From positions 238,501 to 302,500 of the forward strand of contig CAXHUQ010000601.1 of assembly GCA_964020085.1 (NCBI GenBank): a DNA stretch of 64,000 nucleotides. The letters are read 5' to 3'. This document shows positions 38,621 through 48,545 of the stretch, one piece after another (the stretch's first letter is position 1; each line of letters starts with the position of its first letter). A program made the translations under genes and the position numbers. The DNA comes from Micromussa lordhowensis (Eukaryota > Cnidaria > Anthozoa > Scleractinia > Lobophylliidae). The notes under the pieces are model-generated. The model did not search any database, was not told the DNA's origin, and worked only from the letters and a program-made list of their open reading frames with translations.

Positions 38621-39039
38621 CAAAAGAGTGCTACTTTTAATTTGAAAATATTATCAAATTTTAGGATATCCAATAACTTGTAGTAAGGCGTAGCATTCTC
38701 TCTACTGCGTGCAAAAAAAATTGAACGAATGCATTTATTTTGTTTAGTTCTGATTTTATTTAGCCTAGTTGTACAAGCACTTCCCCAACTAGTGATAGCA
38801 TAGGTCAAATAGGGATAGATGAAAGAGTAGTACAATTGTTTCAAAGTATGCAGATTTACATAGTGTCTCAATTTGGTAACAATTCCTATATTTTTTGCTA
38901 ATTTACTGTTTATATGCTTAATCTGAGGTCACCAGTGTAGGTGTTGATCAATATAGACACCCAGGTATTTTATTTGGCTTTGGATTTTGATGTCATTTAC
39001 ATTTATACTTCCACTTAACCTTGAGGATGAGACTAGGCA
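38621..39039 (-). mobile_element. Non-LTR retrotransposon fragment, copy 1 (broken RT C-terminus)
   Basis: On the minus strand this encodes the part of a LINE reverse transcriptase after the catalytic core. Recognisable words are KYLGVYIDQ, a W-x-x-x-I-K-H-I block, LKQLYYSFIYPYLTYAITSW, LNKIRTKQNKCIRSIFFA and LDILKFDNIFKLKVALF. This is typical of CR1/L2/Jockey-type elements of invertebrates (family knowledge; exact clade uncertain). The frame has a TGA nonsense codon at 38,929-38,931 where copy 2 has GGA. The 3' part of the element is missing: at 38,621 the sequence jumps into satellite through the shared word GCAAA. The left part of the frame therefore reads into satellite. Inactive. It is part of a duplicated segment shared with 40,283-40,910. 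Confidence 0.85.
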
Positions 39040-39222
39040 TTTTAGGAAATCAAAGTTAATAAAATAAAACTAAAGGTTTAATGAAAACGAATATTTAGAA
39101 AGACTTCGTTAAAGCGAAGGAATATAAATTAAGCAAACCGATGAAAGCGAAGGGTTTAGCAAAGGCAAAGCAAACGAGAAAATAAAAACAAGCCGATTAA
39201 AGCGAAGGTAACAAACTATAAT
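39040..39222. repeat. A-rich GCGAAGG-type flank, copy 1
   Basis: A purine-rich stretch contains repeated words such as AAAGCGAAGG, GCAAACCGATGAAAGCG and TTAGCAAAGGCAAAGC. It is the same sequence that follows the LINE 5' truncation point in copy 2 (40,731-40,910), but about 19 bp are missing at the junction (GACTAGGCA runs directly into TTTTAGGAAAT). No coding potential is apparent. Confidence 0.85.
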
Positions 39223-39223
39223 G

Positions 39224-39249
39224 TTCTGGTAAGTGCCAACATACCAGAA
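39224..39249. repeat. Perfect inverted repeat, 8-bp arms
   Basis: TTCTGGTA (39,224-39,231) and TACCAGAA (39,242-39,249) are exact reverse complements around a 10-nt loop AGTGCCAACA, which is itself a satellite word. It lies exactly at the right-hand junction of the duplicated LINE segment and could be a repair footprint or hairpin. Confidence 0.75.
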
Positions 39250-39443
39250 TTAATTAATTACATTACATTAATTACAATGCACTTAAAGTGCCAACATAGC
39301 ACAACATTTTGCAGCAAACCACGGCTCCCAAAGTGCCCGTAAAGCCGAGCTCTGGCAAATTTGGCAAGGACACCCTCAGCGCGCATTTTCTGAAATTCCG
39401 CAAAGTTGCGAGCAGAAAAAAGTCCTCGAAAAAGAAGGCTACA
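39250..39443. repeat. Isolated satellite monomer inside the core
   Basis: One nearly complete monomer runs from TAATTACAATGCACTTAAAG to AAAGAAGGCTACA. It is preceded by a short AATTAATTACATTACATTA stretch and cut off at the join to the Polinton-like fragment. TTTGGCAAGGACACC is type A-like, while TCCTCGAAAAAGAAGGCTACA leans to type C. It separates the two copies of the LINE segment. Confidence 0.9.
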
Positions 39444-39525
39444 GCGGTTGTCAACCGAGAAGGTCCAACGGCTTACATCGTGAACACAGATCCTCACGAT
39501 GAACCAGGCAAACATTGGATTGCGT
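39444..39525 (+). pseudogene. Polinton-like cysteine protease fragment (adenain type)
   Basis: About 26 codons contain NTDPHDEPGKHWIAL. Polinton/Maverick and adintovirus proteases of the adenovirus-protease (C5) family carry a similar NTDP...G-x-HW block, in which the histidine is catalytic; here that codon is 39,513-39,515. The piece is in frame with satellite on its left, so an open frame from 39,309 to 39,710 begins in satellite, passes through this motif and runs on. The rest of the protease, including the Asp/Glu and Cys parts of the active site, is absent. It is an old genomic remnant, not a functional enzyme. The assignment rests on one motif only. Confidence 0.55.
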
Positions 39526-39712
39526 TAAAACAACGAGGCGGTTCAGGCTACGGACCTGCTCTCGTAATAAAAAAGAGAAAACGGAGGTGGTGTTGTACCT
39601 TTAGCAGCGGCGGTCCCAGCGCTCATTGCGGTCGGAAAAGCAATGGACTTAGGTGTGGCAGGAGGTGCTGCAAGCTACGGCGGTCAAAAAGCCATGCAAG
39701 CCCTATTTAAGA
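39526..39712 (+). pseudogene. Polinton-like small Gly/Ala-rich hydrophobic protein remnant
   Basis: Immediately after the protease motif comes a Gly-rich start (RGGSGYGP), a basic run (KKRKR) and then, after a change of frame near 39,575-39,585, a hydrophobic stretch rich in Ala, Val, Gly and Leu (near 39,586-39,690) that ends in lysines. Small proteins of this build are encoded near the protease in Polinton/adintovirus-like elements (family recollection; not verifiable here). The frame change means it cannot be read as one protein. Its lysine codons (AAG repeats) merge into the GAA/TTC tail of the LINE at 39,711. Confidence 0.4.
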
Positions 39713-40710
39713 AGAAGAAGAAATCTTTTATTTGCACTGTTATATAGAATTTACATTACAGTAGGTACATTATAAAACAAAATCAAAATAAAGTAAGACT
39801 GAAATTATCGGAATTAAAATGCGAGCAGTGACCAAAGTAGCAGATGCTTCCGAGTTGGTCCCTGCCACGTTAAACTAACTGGCATAGACAATAAGCGTAA
39901 TAAAAATAGTTTTACAGAGTAAAAGTGCTAAAGTAAACAAGGATATGTGGATATACGAGTCAAAAGAAACAATACAACAGAAGAACTAAACTAAACTAAA
40001 ATCAATGTATTCTAGGAAACAGATTGCGAATTTAGCAGATAAAGCTTGCATTGTTTGGAAAAGGGGTAATAATGTAATTTTTTAGATGCAATGGAATAGT
40101 CTCCCAAATTTTCGATGCAATGAAAGTAAAAGTAGAGGCTCCATAATTATTATGTATAAGTGTCCTACGAAAGTTAAGGTTAGAGACAAATCTAGTGTAA
40201 TGGCTATGGAAGTCAGAAGCTAGAGGTAGAGTTCCAGAAAAAAATTGTTGGGATGCCTGCTGGATTGTTTATGATTTTATGAGCAAAGAGTGATACTTTT
40301 AATTTGAAAATATTATCAAATTTTAGGATATCCAGTAACTTGTAGTAAGGCGTGGCATTCTCTCTAATGTGTGCAAAAAAGGCAAAAAAAATTGAACGAA
40401 TGCATTTATTTTGTTTAGTTCTGATTTTATTTAGCCTAATTGTACAAGCACTTCCCCAACTAGTGATAGCATAGGTCAAATAGGGATAGATGAAAGAGTA
40501 ACACAATTGTTTCAAAGTATGCAGATTTACATAGTGTCTCAATTTGGTAACAATTCCTATATGTTTTGCTAATTTACTGTTTATATGCTTAATCTGAGGT
40601 CCCCAGTGTAGGTGTTGATCAATATAGACACCCAGGTATTTTATTAGGCTTTGGATTTTGATGTCATTTACATTTATACTCCCACTTAACCTTGAGGATG
40701 AGACTAGGCA
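39711..40710 (-). mobile_element. 5'-truncated LINE, copy 2 (RT C-terminus, 3' UTR, GAA/TTC tail)
   Basis: Read on the minus strand, the element begins abruptly at 40,710. Its frame is open through KYLGVYIDQ, the W-x-P-x-I-K-H-I block, LKQLCYSFIYPYLTYAITSW and FDNIFKLKVSLFAHKI. A 7-A run at 40,238-40,244 then puts it out of frame. LINE-like residues continue in another frame (TFTFIASKIWETIP, near 40,100). A second shift follows near 40,075-40,090, and the ancestral stop is probably at 40,012-40,014. The remaining 300 bp is a 3' UTR with AATAAA (complement of 39,727-39,732) and a (TTC)n tail at 39,711-39,722. Such 5' truncation and microsatellite tails are typical of CR1/L2-like insertions. 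Inactive: the catalytic core, endonuclease and ORF1 are absent. Confidence 0.88.
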
Positions 40711-40910
40711 AACAAAACTATAAGCGAATATTTAGGAAATCAAAGTTAATAAAATAAAATTAAAGGTTAATGAAAACGAATATTTAGAAAGGCTTCGTTA
40801 AAGCGAAGGAATAGAAATTAAGCAAACCGATGAAAGCGAAGGGTTTAGCAAAGGCAAAGCAAACGAGAAAATAAAAACAAACCGATTAAAGCAAAGGTTA
40901 CGAACTATAA
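40283..40910. repeat. Segmental duplication partner of 38,621-39,222
   Basis: It contains the LINE 5' truncation junction plus the adjacent A-rich flank, in the same order as in copy 1, with scattered substitutions and two length differences (a CAAAAAAGG insertion near 40,378 and about 19 bp near 40,711-40,730). Two independent LINE insertions would not share a truncation point and flank, so this is a copied segment. Confidence 0.88.
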
Positions 40911-41290
40911 GCGAAGCTTAAGCAAAGGTAAACAAACCGCGAAGCGAAGAATTAATTTAAGTTTGTAAAATAAAAACAAATCGATCGAAGCGAAGGTTAA
41001 GAGCTTTAAGTGAAGGTTTAGCAAAGGTAAACAAACCGCGAAGCGAAAAATTTATTTAAGTTTGTAAAATAAAAACAAACCCATCAAAAGCGAAGGTTAC
41101 GAACCATAAGCGAAGGTTTAGCAAAGGTAAACAAACCGCGAAGCGAAGAATTAATTTAAGTTTGTAAAATAAAAGCAAACCGCGAAGCGAAGAATTTATT
41201 TAAGTTTGTAAAATAAAAACAAACCGATCAAAGTGAAGGTTACGAACCATAAGCGAAGGTGTGGCAAAGAGTTATCTAAAAGCGAAGGAA
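40711..41290. repeat. A-rich minisatellite, 99-100 bp period
   Basis: The word AGCAAAGGTAAACAAACCGC recurs at 40,920, 41,020 and 41,120. Between these lie AAGCGAAGAATTAATTTAAG, TTTGTAAAATAAAAACAAAC and AAAGCGAAGGTTACGAACC. There are about three full units plus a short duplicated piece near 41,170-41,215, and a more degenerate part at 40,711-40,910. No gene is apparent in it. Confidence 0.85.
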
Positions 41291-41300
41291 AGACTCTTAC

Positions 41301-41459
41301 CTTGTTTCCTGATATCCTTGAAAGGTTACTTCGACGGACTTGATTCTTCTGATGATTGTAGTTTAACCCGTTGAACGCCAAATGCGCGCTAACTTCTTGA
41401 TTGTTCTTAATCAAGTTCTGCACAATGGATACTCTAGTCTGACGATCATACACCGCCCG
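41301..41459 (-). other. Possible exon remnant with 5' splice donor
   Basis: On the minus strand a frame is open from just inside the TGA at 41,460-41,462 to 41,301 (53 codons; no ATG early in it). It is followed exactly by GTAAGAG, so the join reads AACAAG then GTAAGAG, a good match to the metazoan donor consensus. The peptide is polar, rich in Asn, Gln and Arg, without a domain I recognise. The frame stays open past the donor into the minisatellite, so the coding signal is weak. It may be chance. Confidence 0.2.
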
Positions 41460-41573
41460 TCATACCAAGAGTGACGTAACAAACAAAAACCGTTACGCAG
41501 GTTAAGCTCCATGCATTCATATCAAACATCCACATGGACACCCTTGTGGGATAGATCTTTGCTGTAAGGTCAC

Positions 41574-41587
41574 GTACGCATGCGTAC
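41574..41587. repeat. 14-bp perfect palindrome
   Basis: GTACGCATGCGTAC is its own reverse complement. It lies 40 bp before the satellite resumes. It may be a protein-binding dyad or chance; nothing else in the sequence decides. Confidence 0.7.
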
Positions 41588-41627
41588 TAGATATAATCCT
41601 TCTGTAATGGGCTATATTCGTATTTTT

Positions 41628-44440
41628 GTGCCCGTAAAGCCGAGTTATGGCAAATTTGGCAAGGAAACCCTCAGCGCGCATTTTTTAAAATTCTACAAAG
41701 TTACGACCAGGAGGAAGTTCTCCAGAAAGAAGGCCACAAAAAACACCCTGGCGCAAATGCCTTCATCCGCTTATTAGAATGCGCTTGAAGTGCCAACATT
41801 GCACAACATTTTGCTGCAAACCCTGGCTCCCAAAGTGCCCGTAAAGCCAAGCTATGGCAAATTTGGCAAGGAGACCCTTATCGCGCGTTTTTTAAAATTC
41901 TGCAAAGTTGCGACCAGGGAAAGTCCTGCAAAAAGAAGGCTACGAAAAACACAATGGCGCAAATGCCATCATGTCTTACTTAGATTGTACTCAAAGTGCC
42001 AACATAACAGAACATTTTGTTGCAAACCGCGGCTCCCAAAGTGCCTGTAAAGCCGCGAGGAGACCCTCATCGCCCGTTTTCTAAAATTGTGCAAAGTTGC
42101 GACCAGGGGAAAGTCCTGCAAAAAGAAGGCCACAAAAAACACCCTGGCGCGCAAGCCATCATGTCCTAATGAAAACGCACTTAAAGTGCCAACACAGCAG
42201 ACCCTTTTGCTGCAAACGGCGGCTCACAAAGTGCCCGTAAAGCCAAGCTATGGCAAATTTGTCAAGGAGACCCCCAGCAAGCGTTTTCTGAAATTCTGCA
42301 AAGTTGCGACAAGAGGAAAGTCCTGCAAAAAGAAGGCCACAAAAAACACCCAGGCGCAAATGCTATCATCTCTTAATTAAAACGCACTTAAAGTGCTAAC
42401 ATTGCACAAGATTTTGCTGCAAACCGAGCTCACAAAGTGCCCGTAAAGCCGAGCTATGGCAAATTTGGCAAAGAGACCCTTATCGCGCGTTTTCTGAAAT
42501 TCTGCAAAGTTGCAACCAGCGGAAAGTCATCCAAAAAGAAGGCCACAAAAAACACCCTGACACAAATGCCATCATCTCCTAATTAAAATACACTTAAAGT
42601 GCCAACATCGCACAACATTTTGCTGCACACCGCGGCTCCCAAAGTGCCCGTAGAGCCGACCTATGACAAATTTGGCAAGGACACCCTCAGCGCGCATTTT
42701 TTGAAATTCTGCAAAGTCGCAACCCGGGGAAAAACGTCCAAAAAGAAGGCCACAGAAAAAAACCCTGGCGAAAATGCCATAATCTTCTAATTACAATGCG
42801 CTTGAAGTGCCAACATTGCACAACATTTTGCTGCAAACAGCGGCTCCCAAAGTGCACGTAAAGCCAAGCAATGGCAAATTTGGCAAGGACACCCTCAGCG
42901 CGCATTTTCTAAAATTCTGCAAAGTTACGACCAGGGGGAAGTCCTCCAGAAAGATGGCTACAAAAAACACCCTGGCACAAATGCCATTATCTCCTAAATA
43001 AAATGCGCTTAAAGTGCCTACATTGCACAACATTTTGCAGCAAACCGCGGCTCCCAAAGTGCCCGTAAAGCAGAGCTATGGCAAATTTGGGAAGGACACC
43101 CTCAGCCAGCATTTTCTTAAATTCTGCAAAGTTACGACCAGGGGAAAGTCCTCCAGAAAAAATGCTACGAAAAACACCCTGGCACAAATGCCATCATCTT
43201 CTAATTAAAATGCACTTTAAGTGCTAACATTGCACAACATTTTGCTGCAAACCGCTGGTCCTAAAATGCCCGTAAAGCCGAGCTCTGGCAAATTTGGCAA
43301 GGACACCCTTAGCGCGCATTTTCTGAAATTCTGCAAAGTTGCGACCAGGGGAAAGTCCTCCAGAAAGAAGGCCACCAAAAGCCCCCTGCCACAAATGCCA
43401 TCAATCGCTTATTAGAATGCACTTAAAGTGCCAACATTGCACAACATTTTGCTGCAAACTGCGGCTCCTAAAGTGCCCGTAAAGATGAGCTATGGCAAAT
43501 TTTGCAAGAACACCCTCAGCACGCATTTTCTAAAATTCAGCAAAGTTGCGACCAGGGGAAAGTCTTCCAGAAAGAAGGCCACAAAAAACATCCTGGCGCA
43601 AATGCCATCATCTCCTAATTACAATGCGCTTGAATTGCCAACATTGCACAAAATCTTCTTGCAAACTGCGGCTCCCAAAGTGCCCGAAAACCCGAGCTAT
43701 GGCAAATTTGGCAAGGACACCCTCAGCGCGCATTTTCTGAAATTCTGCAAAGTTGCGACCAGGGGAAAGTCCTCCAGAAATAAGGCCACAAAAAACACCC
43801 TAGCACAAATGCCATCATCTCTTAATTAGAGAGCACTTAAAGTGCCAACACTGCACAAGATTTTGCTGCACACCGCGGCTCCCAAAGTGCCCTTAAAGCC
43901 GAGCTATGGCAAATTTTGCAAGGACACCCGCAACGCCCATTTTCTGAAATTCTGCAAAGTTGCGACCAGGGGAACGTCCTCCAGAAATAAGGCCACAAAA
44001 AAAACCCTGGCACAAATGCCATCATCTATTAATTACAATGCACTTAAAGTGACAACATTCCACAACATTTTGCTGCAAACCGCGGCTCCTAAAGTGCCCG
44101 TAAAGCCGAGCTATGGCAAATTTGGCAAGGACACCCTCAGTGCGCATTTTCTAAAATTCTGCAAAGTTGCGACCAGGGGAAAGTCCTCCAGAAAGAAGGC
44201 CATAAAAAACACCCTGGAACAAATGCCATCATCTTCTAATTAAAATGCTTTTCAAGTCCCAACATTGCACAACATTTTGCTGCAAACCTCGGTTCATAAA
44301 GTGTCCGTAAAGCCGAGCTATGGCAAATTTGGCAAGGACACCCTCAGCGCGCGTTTTGTGAAATTCTGCCAAGTTGCGACCAGGGGAAAGTCCTCCAGAA
44401 AGAAGGCCACAAAAAACACCCTGTCAAAAACGTCATTATT
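41628..44440. repeat. Right type C satellite layer
   Basis: About 13-14 monomers resume at 41,628 in GTGCCCGTAAAGCCGAG. Marker words are CATTGCACAACATTTTGCTG, TCCTCCAGAAAGAAGGCC and GGCCACAAAAAACACC. The first four or five monomers also have GAGACCC(T/C)(T/C)ATCGCGCGTTTT and are the most diverged; one near 42,050 has lost GAGCTATGGCAAATTTGGC. The change of ACATAGCAC to ACATTGCAC removes a plus-strand TAG, so two-monomer open frames occur (43,428-43,829 and 43,842-44,243). These look incidental. Confidence 0.92.
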
Positions 44441-45029
44441 TCCTAATTAAAATGTACTTAAAGTGTCAACATAGCACAACATTTAACAGCAATCCGCGGC
44501 TCCCAAAGTGCCCGTAAAGCCGAGCTATTGCAAATTTAGCAAGCACAACCTCAGCGCGCATTTTCTGAAATTCTGCAAAGTTGCCACAAAGGAAAGTCCT
44601 GCAGAAAGAACGCCACAAAAAACACACTGACGCAAATGCTATCATCTCCTAATTAGAAGGCCCTTAAAGTGCAAACATAGCACAACATTATGCAGCAAAC
44701 CGCGGCTCCCAAAGTGCCCGTAAAGCTGAGCTATGGCCAATTTAGCAACGCGCATTTTCGGAAATTCTGCAAAGTTGCGACCAGGGGAAAGTCATGCAGA
44801 AAGAAGGCCACAAAATCACCCTGGCGCAAATGCCATCATCCCCTAATTAAAATGCACTTGAAGTTCTAACATAGCACAACATTTTGCAGGAAACCGGGGC
44901 TCCCAAAGTGCCTGTAAAGCCGAGCTATGGCAAGTTTAGCAAGCACACCCTCAGCGCGCATTTTCTGAAATTCTGCAAAGTTGCGACCAGGGGAAAGTCC
45001 TGCAGAAAGAAAACCACAAAAAGCACTCT

Positions 45030-45660
45030 GGCGCAAATGCCATCATCTCTTAATTACAATGCACTTAAAGTTCCAACATAGCGCAACATTTTGCAGCAAA
45101 CCGCGGCTCCCAAACTGCCCGTAAAGCCGAGCTATGGTAAATTTAGCAAGCACACCCTCAGCGCGCATTTTCTGAAATTCTGCAAAGTTGCGACCAGGGT
45201 AAAGTCCTGCAGAAAGAAGGCCACAAAAAACACCCTCGCACAAATGCCATCACCTACAAATTAAAATGCACTTAAAGTGCTAACATAGCACAAAATTTTG
45301 CAGCAAACCGCGGCTCCCAAAGTGCCCGTAAAGTTGAGCTATGACAAATTTAGCAAGCACACCCTCAGCGCGCATTTTCTGAAATTCTGCAAAGTTGCGA
45401 TCAGGGGAAAGTGCTGCAGAAAGAAGGCCACAAAAAAAACCCTGGCGCAAATGCTATCATCTCCTATATTAAATGCACTCTAAGTGCCAACATAGCACAA
45501 CATTTTGCAGCATACCACTGCTTCCAAAGTTCCCGTAAAGCCGAGCTATGGCAAATTTAGCAAGCACACCCTCAGCGCGCATTTTCTGAAATTCTGCAAA
45601 GTTGCGACCAGGGTAAAGTCCTGCAGAAAGAAAACCACAAAAAGCACTCTGGCGCAAATG
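45030..45660. repeat. Type B higher-order block, copy 1
   Basis: It matches 47,498-48,120 at offset 2,468. Private forms are CATCACCTACAAATTAAAATG, GTAAAGTTGAGCTATG, GCGATCAGGGGAAAGTGCTG, CTCCTATATTAAATGC and GCATACCACTGCTTCC. Confidence 0.85.
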
Positions 45661-47497
45661 TCATCATCTCGTAATTAGAATGCCCTTGAAGTGCTAACAT
45701 AGCACAACATTTTGAAGCAATCCGCGTCCCCCAAAGTGCCCGTAAAGCCGAGCTATGGCAAATTTAGCAAGCACACCCTCGGCGCGCATTTTCTAAAATT
45801 CTGCAAAGATGCGACCGGGGGAAAGTCCTGCAGAAAGAAGGCCACAAAAAACACCCTGGCGCAAGTGCCATCATCTCCTAATTAGAATGCACTTCAAGTG
45901 CCAGCATAGCACAACATTTTGCAGCAAACAGTGGCTCCCAAAGTGCCCGTAAAGCCAAGCTATGGCAAATTTAGCAAGCAAACCCTCAGCGCGCATTTTC
46001 TGAAAGTCTGCAAAGTTGCCACCAGGGCAAAGTCCTGCAGAAGGTAACAAAAAACACCCTGGCGCAAAAGCCATCATCTTCTAAATAAAATGCACTTGAA
46101 GTGCCTGCATAGCCCAACATTTTGCAGCAAACCGCGGCTCCCAAAGTGCCCGTAAAGCCGAGCTATGGCAAATTTAGCAAGCACACCCTCAGCGCGCATT
46201 TTCTGAAATGCTGCAAAGTTGCAACCAGGGGAAAGTCCTGCAGAAAGAAGGCCTCAAAAAACGTTCTGCCGCAAAAGCCATTATCTCCTAATTAGCATGC
46301 ACTTCAAGTGCCAACATAGCACAACATTTTGCAGCAAACTGCGGCTCCCAAAGTGCCCGTGAAGCCGAGCTATGGCAAATTTAGCAAGCACACCCTCAGC
46401 GCGCATTTTCTGAAATTCTGCAAAGTTGCGACCAGGGAAAAGTCCTTCAGAAAGAGGGCCACAAAAAACACCCTGGCTCAAATGCAATCATGTCCTATTT
46501 AGAATGCACTTGAAGGGCCAACATAGCACAACATTTTGCAGCAGACCACGGCTCCTAAAGTGCCCGTAAAGCCGAGCTATGGCAAATTTAGCAACGCGCA
46601 TTTTCTAAAATTCTGCAAAGTTGCGACCAGGGGAAAGTCCTGTAGAAAGAAGGCCACAAAATCACCCTGGCGAAAATGCCATTATCTCCTAATTAAAATG
46701 CACTTGAAGTGCCAACATCGCACAACATTTTGCAGCAAACCGCGGCTCCCAAAGTGCCCGTAAAGCCGAGCTATGGCAAATTTAGCATGCACACCCTCAG
46801 CGCGCATTTTCTAAAATTCTGCAAAGTTGCGACCAGGGGAAAGTCCTGCAGAAAGAAGGCCACAAAAAACCACTCTGGAGCAAATGCCATCATCTTCTAA
46901 TTTCAATGCACTTGAAGTGCCAACATAGCACAACATTTTGCAGCAATCCGCGGCTCCCAAAGTGCCCGTAAAGCCAAGCTATGGCAAATTTAGCAAGCAA
47001 ACCCTCGGCGCGTATTTTCTAAAATTCTGCAAAGTTGCGACAAGGGGAAAGTGCTGCAGAAAGAAGGCCACAAAAAACACCCTGGAGCAAAAGCAATTAT
47101 CTCCTAATAAGAATGCACTTAAAGTGCCAACATATCACAACATTTTGCAGCAAACCACGGCTCCCAAAGTGCCAGTAAAGCCGAGCTATGTGAAATTTAG
47201 CACGCACACCCTCAGCGCGCATTTTCAGAAATTATGCAAAGTTGCGACCAGGGGAAAGTCCTGCAGAAAGAAGGCCACGAAAAAAAACCCTGTCGCAAAT
47301 GCCATCATCTCCTAAATAAAATGCACTTAAAGTTCTAACATAGCACAACATTTTCAGCAAACCGCGGCTCCCAAAGTGCCCGCAAAGCCGAGCTATGGCA
47401 ATATTATCAAGAACACCCTCAGCCCGCATTTTCTGAAATTCTGCAAAGTTGGGACAAGGGGAAAGTGCTGCAGAAAGAAGGCCACATAAAACACCCT

Positions 47498-48545
47498 GGC
47501 GCAAATGCCATCATCTCTTAATTACAATGCACTTAAAGTTCCAACATAGCGCAACATTTTGCAGCAAACCGCGGCTCCCAAACTGCCCGTAAAGCCGAGC
47601 TATGGCAAATTTAGCAAGCACACCCTCAGCGCGCATTTTCTGAAATTCTGCAAAGTTGCGACCAGGGTAAAGTCCTGCAGAAAGAAGGCCACAAAAAACA
47701 CCCTCGCGCAAATGCCATCACCTACAAATTAAAATGCACTTAAAGTGCTAACATAGCACAAAATTTTGCAGCAAACCGCGGCTCCCAAAGTGCCCGTAAA
47801 GTTGAGCTATGACAAATTTAGCAAGCACACCCTCAGCGCGCATTTTCTGAAATTCTGCAAAGTTGCGATCAGGGGAAAGTGCTGCAGAAAGAAGGCCACA
47901 AAAAAACCCTGGCGCAAATGCTATCATCTCCTATATTAAATGCACTTTAAGTGCCAACATAGCACAACATTTTGCAGCATACCACTGCTTCCAAAGTTCC
48001 CGTAAAGCCGAGCTATGGCAAATTTAGCAAGCACACCCTCAGCGCGCATTTTCTGAAATTCTGCAAAGTTGCGACCAGGGTAAAGTCCTGCAGAAAGAAG
48101 GCCACAAAAAACACCCTCGCGCAAATGCCATCACCTACAAATTAAAATGCACTTAAAGTGCTAACATAGCACAAAATTTTGCAGCAAACCGCGGCTCCCA
48201 AAGTGCCCGTAAAGTTGAGCTATGGCAAATTTAGCAAGCACACCCTCAGCGCGCATTTTCTGAAATTCTGCAAAGTTGCGATCAGGGGAAAGTGCTGCAG
48301 AAAGAAGGCCACAAAAAAAACCCTGGCGCAAATGCTATCATCTACTATATTAAATGCACTCTAAGTGCCAACATAGCACAACATTTTGCAGCATACCACT
48401 GCTTCCAAAGTTCCCGTAAAGCCGAGCTATGGCAAATTTAGCAAGCACACCCTCAGCGCGCATTTTCTGAAATTCTGCAAAGTTGCGACCAGGGGAAAGT
48501 CCTGCAGAAAGAAGGCCACAAAAAAAACACCCTCGCGCAAATGTC
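47498..48545. repeat. Type B higher-order block, copies 2 and 3 (413-bp dimer)
   Basis: The marker dimer found at 45,240-45,660 occurs here twice in tandem, near 47,710-48,120 and 48,122-48,540. It carries GTAAAGTTGAGCTATG followed by GCATACCACTGCTTCC. The dimer unit is about 413 bp. Confidence 0.85.

Larger units (their letters stand above)
41291..41627. other. Unique sequence between the minisatellite and the right array
   Basis: About 340 bp are unrelated to the satellite or the A-rich repeat. It contains a 14-bp palindrome, a short open frame on the minus strand ending in a donor-like site, and a 12-mer matching the universal SSU rRNA 3' motif (all listed separately). I recognise no gene family. 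Confidence 0.7.

Noticed and set aside
39444..39712. Intact Polinton or virus-derived gene
   Set aside because: Only about 270 bp of two broken pieces remain. No polymerase, integrase, capsid genes or terminal inverted repeats are visible nearby.
38621..40710. Active retrotransposon
   Set aside because: Both copies are 5'-truncated and lack the catalytic core and endonuclease. Copy 1 has a stop and no 3' end; copy 2 has two frame changes.
38621..41627. LTR retrotransposon or DNA transposon boundaries for the whole core
   Set aside because: No long terminal repeats, terminal inverted repeats or clear target-site duplication frame the core. The two similar segments are LINE plus flank, not LTRs.
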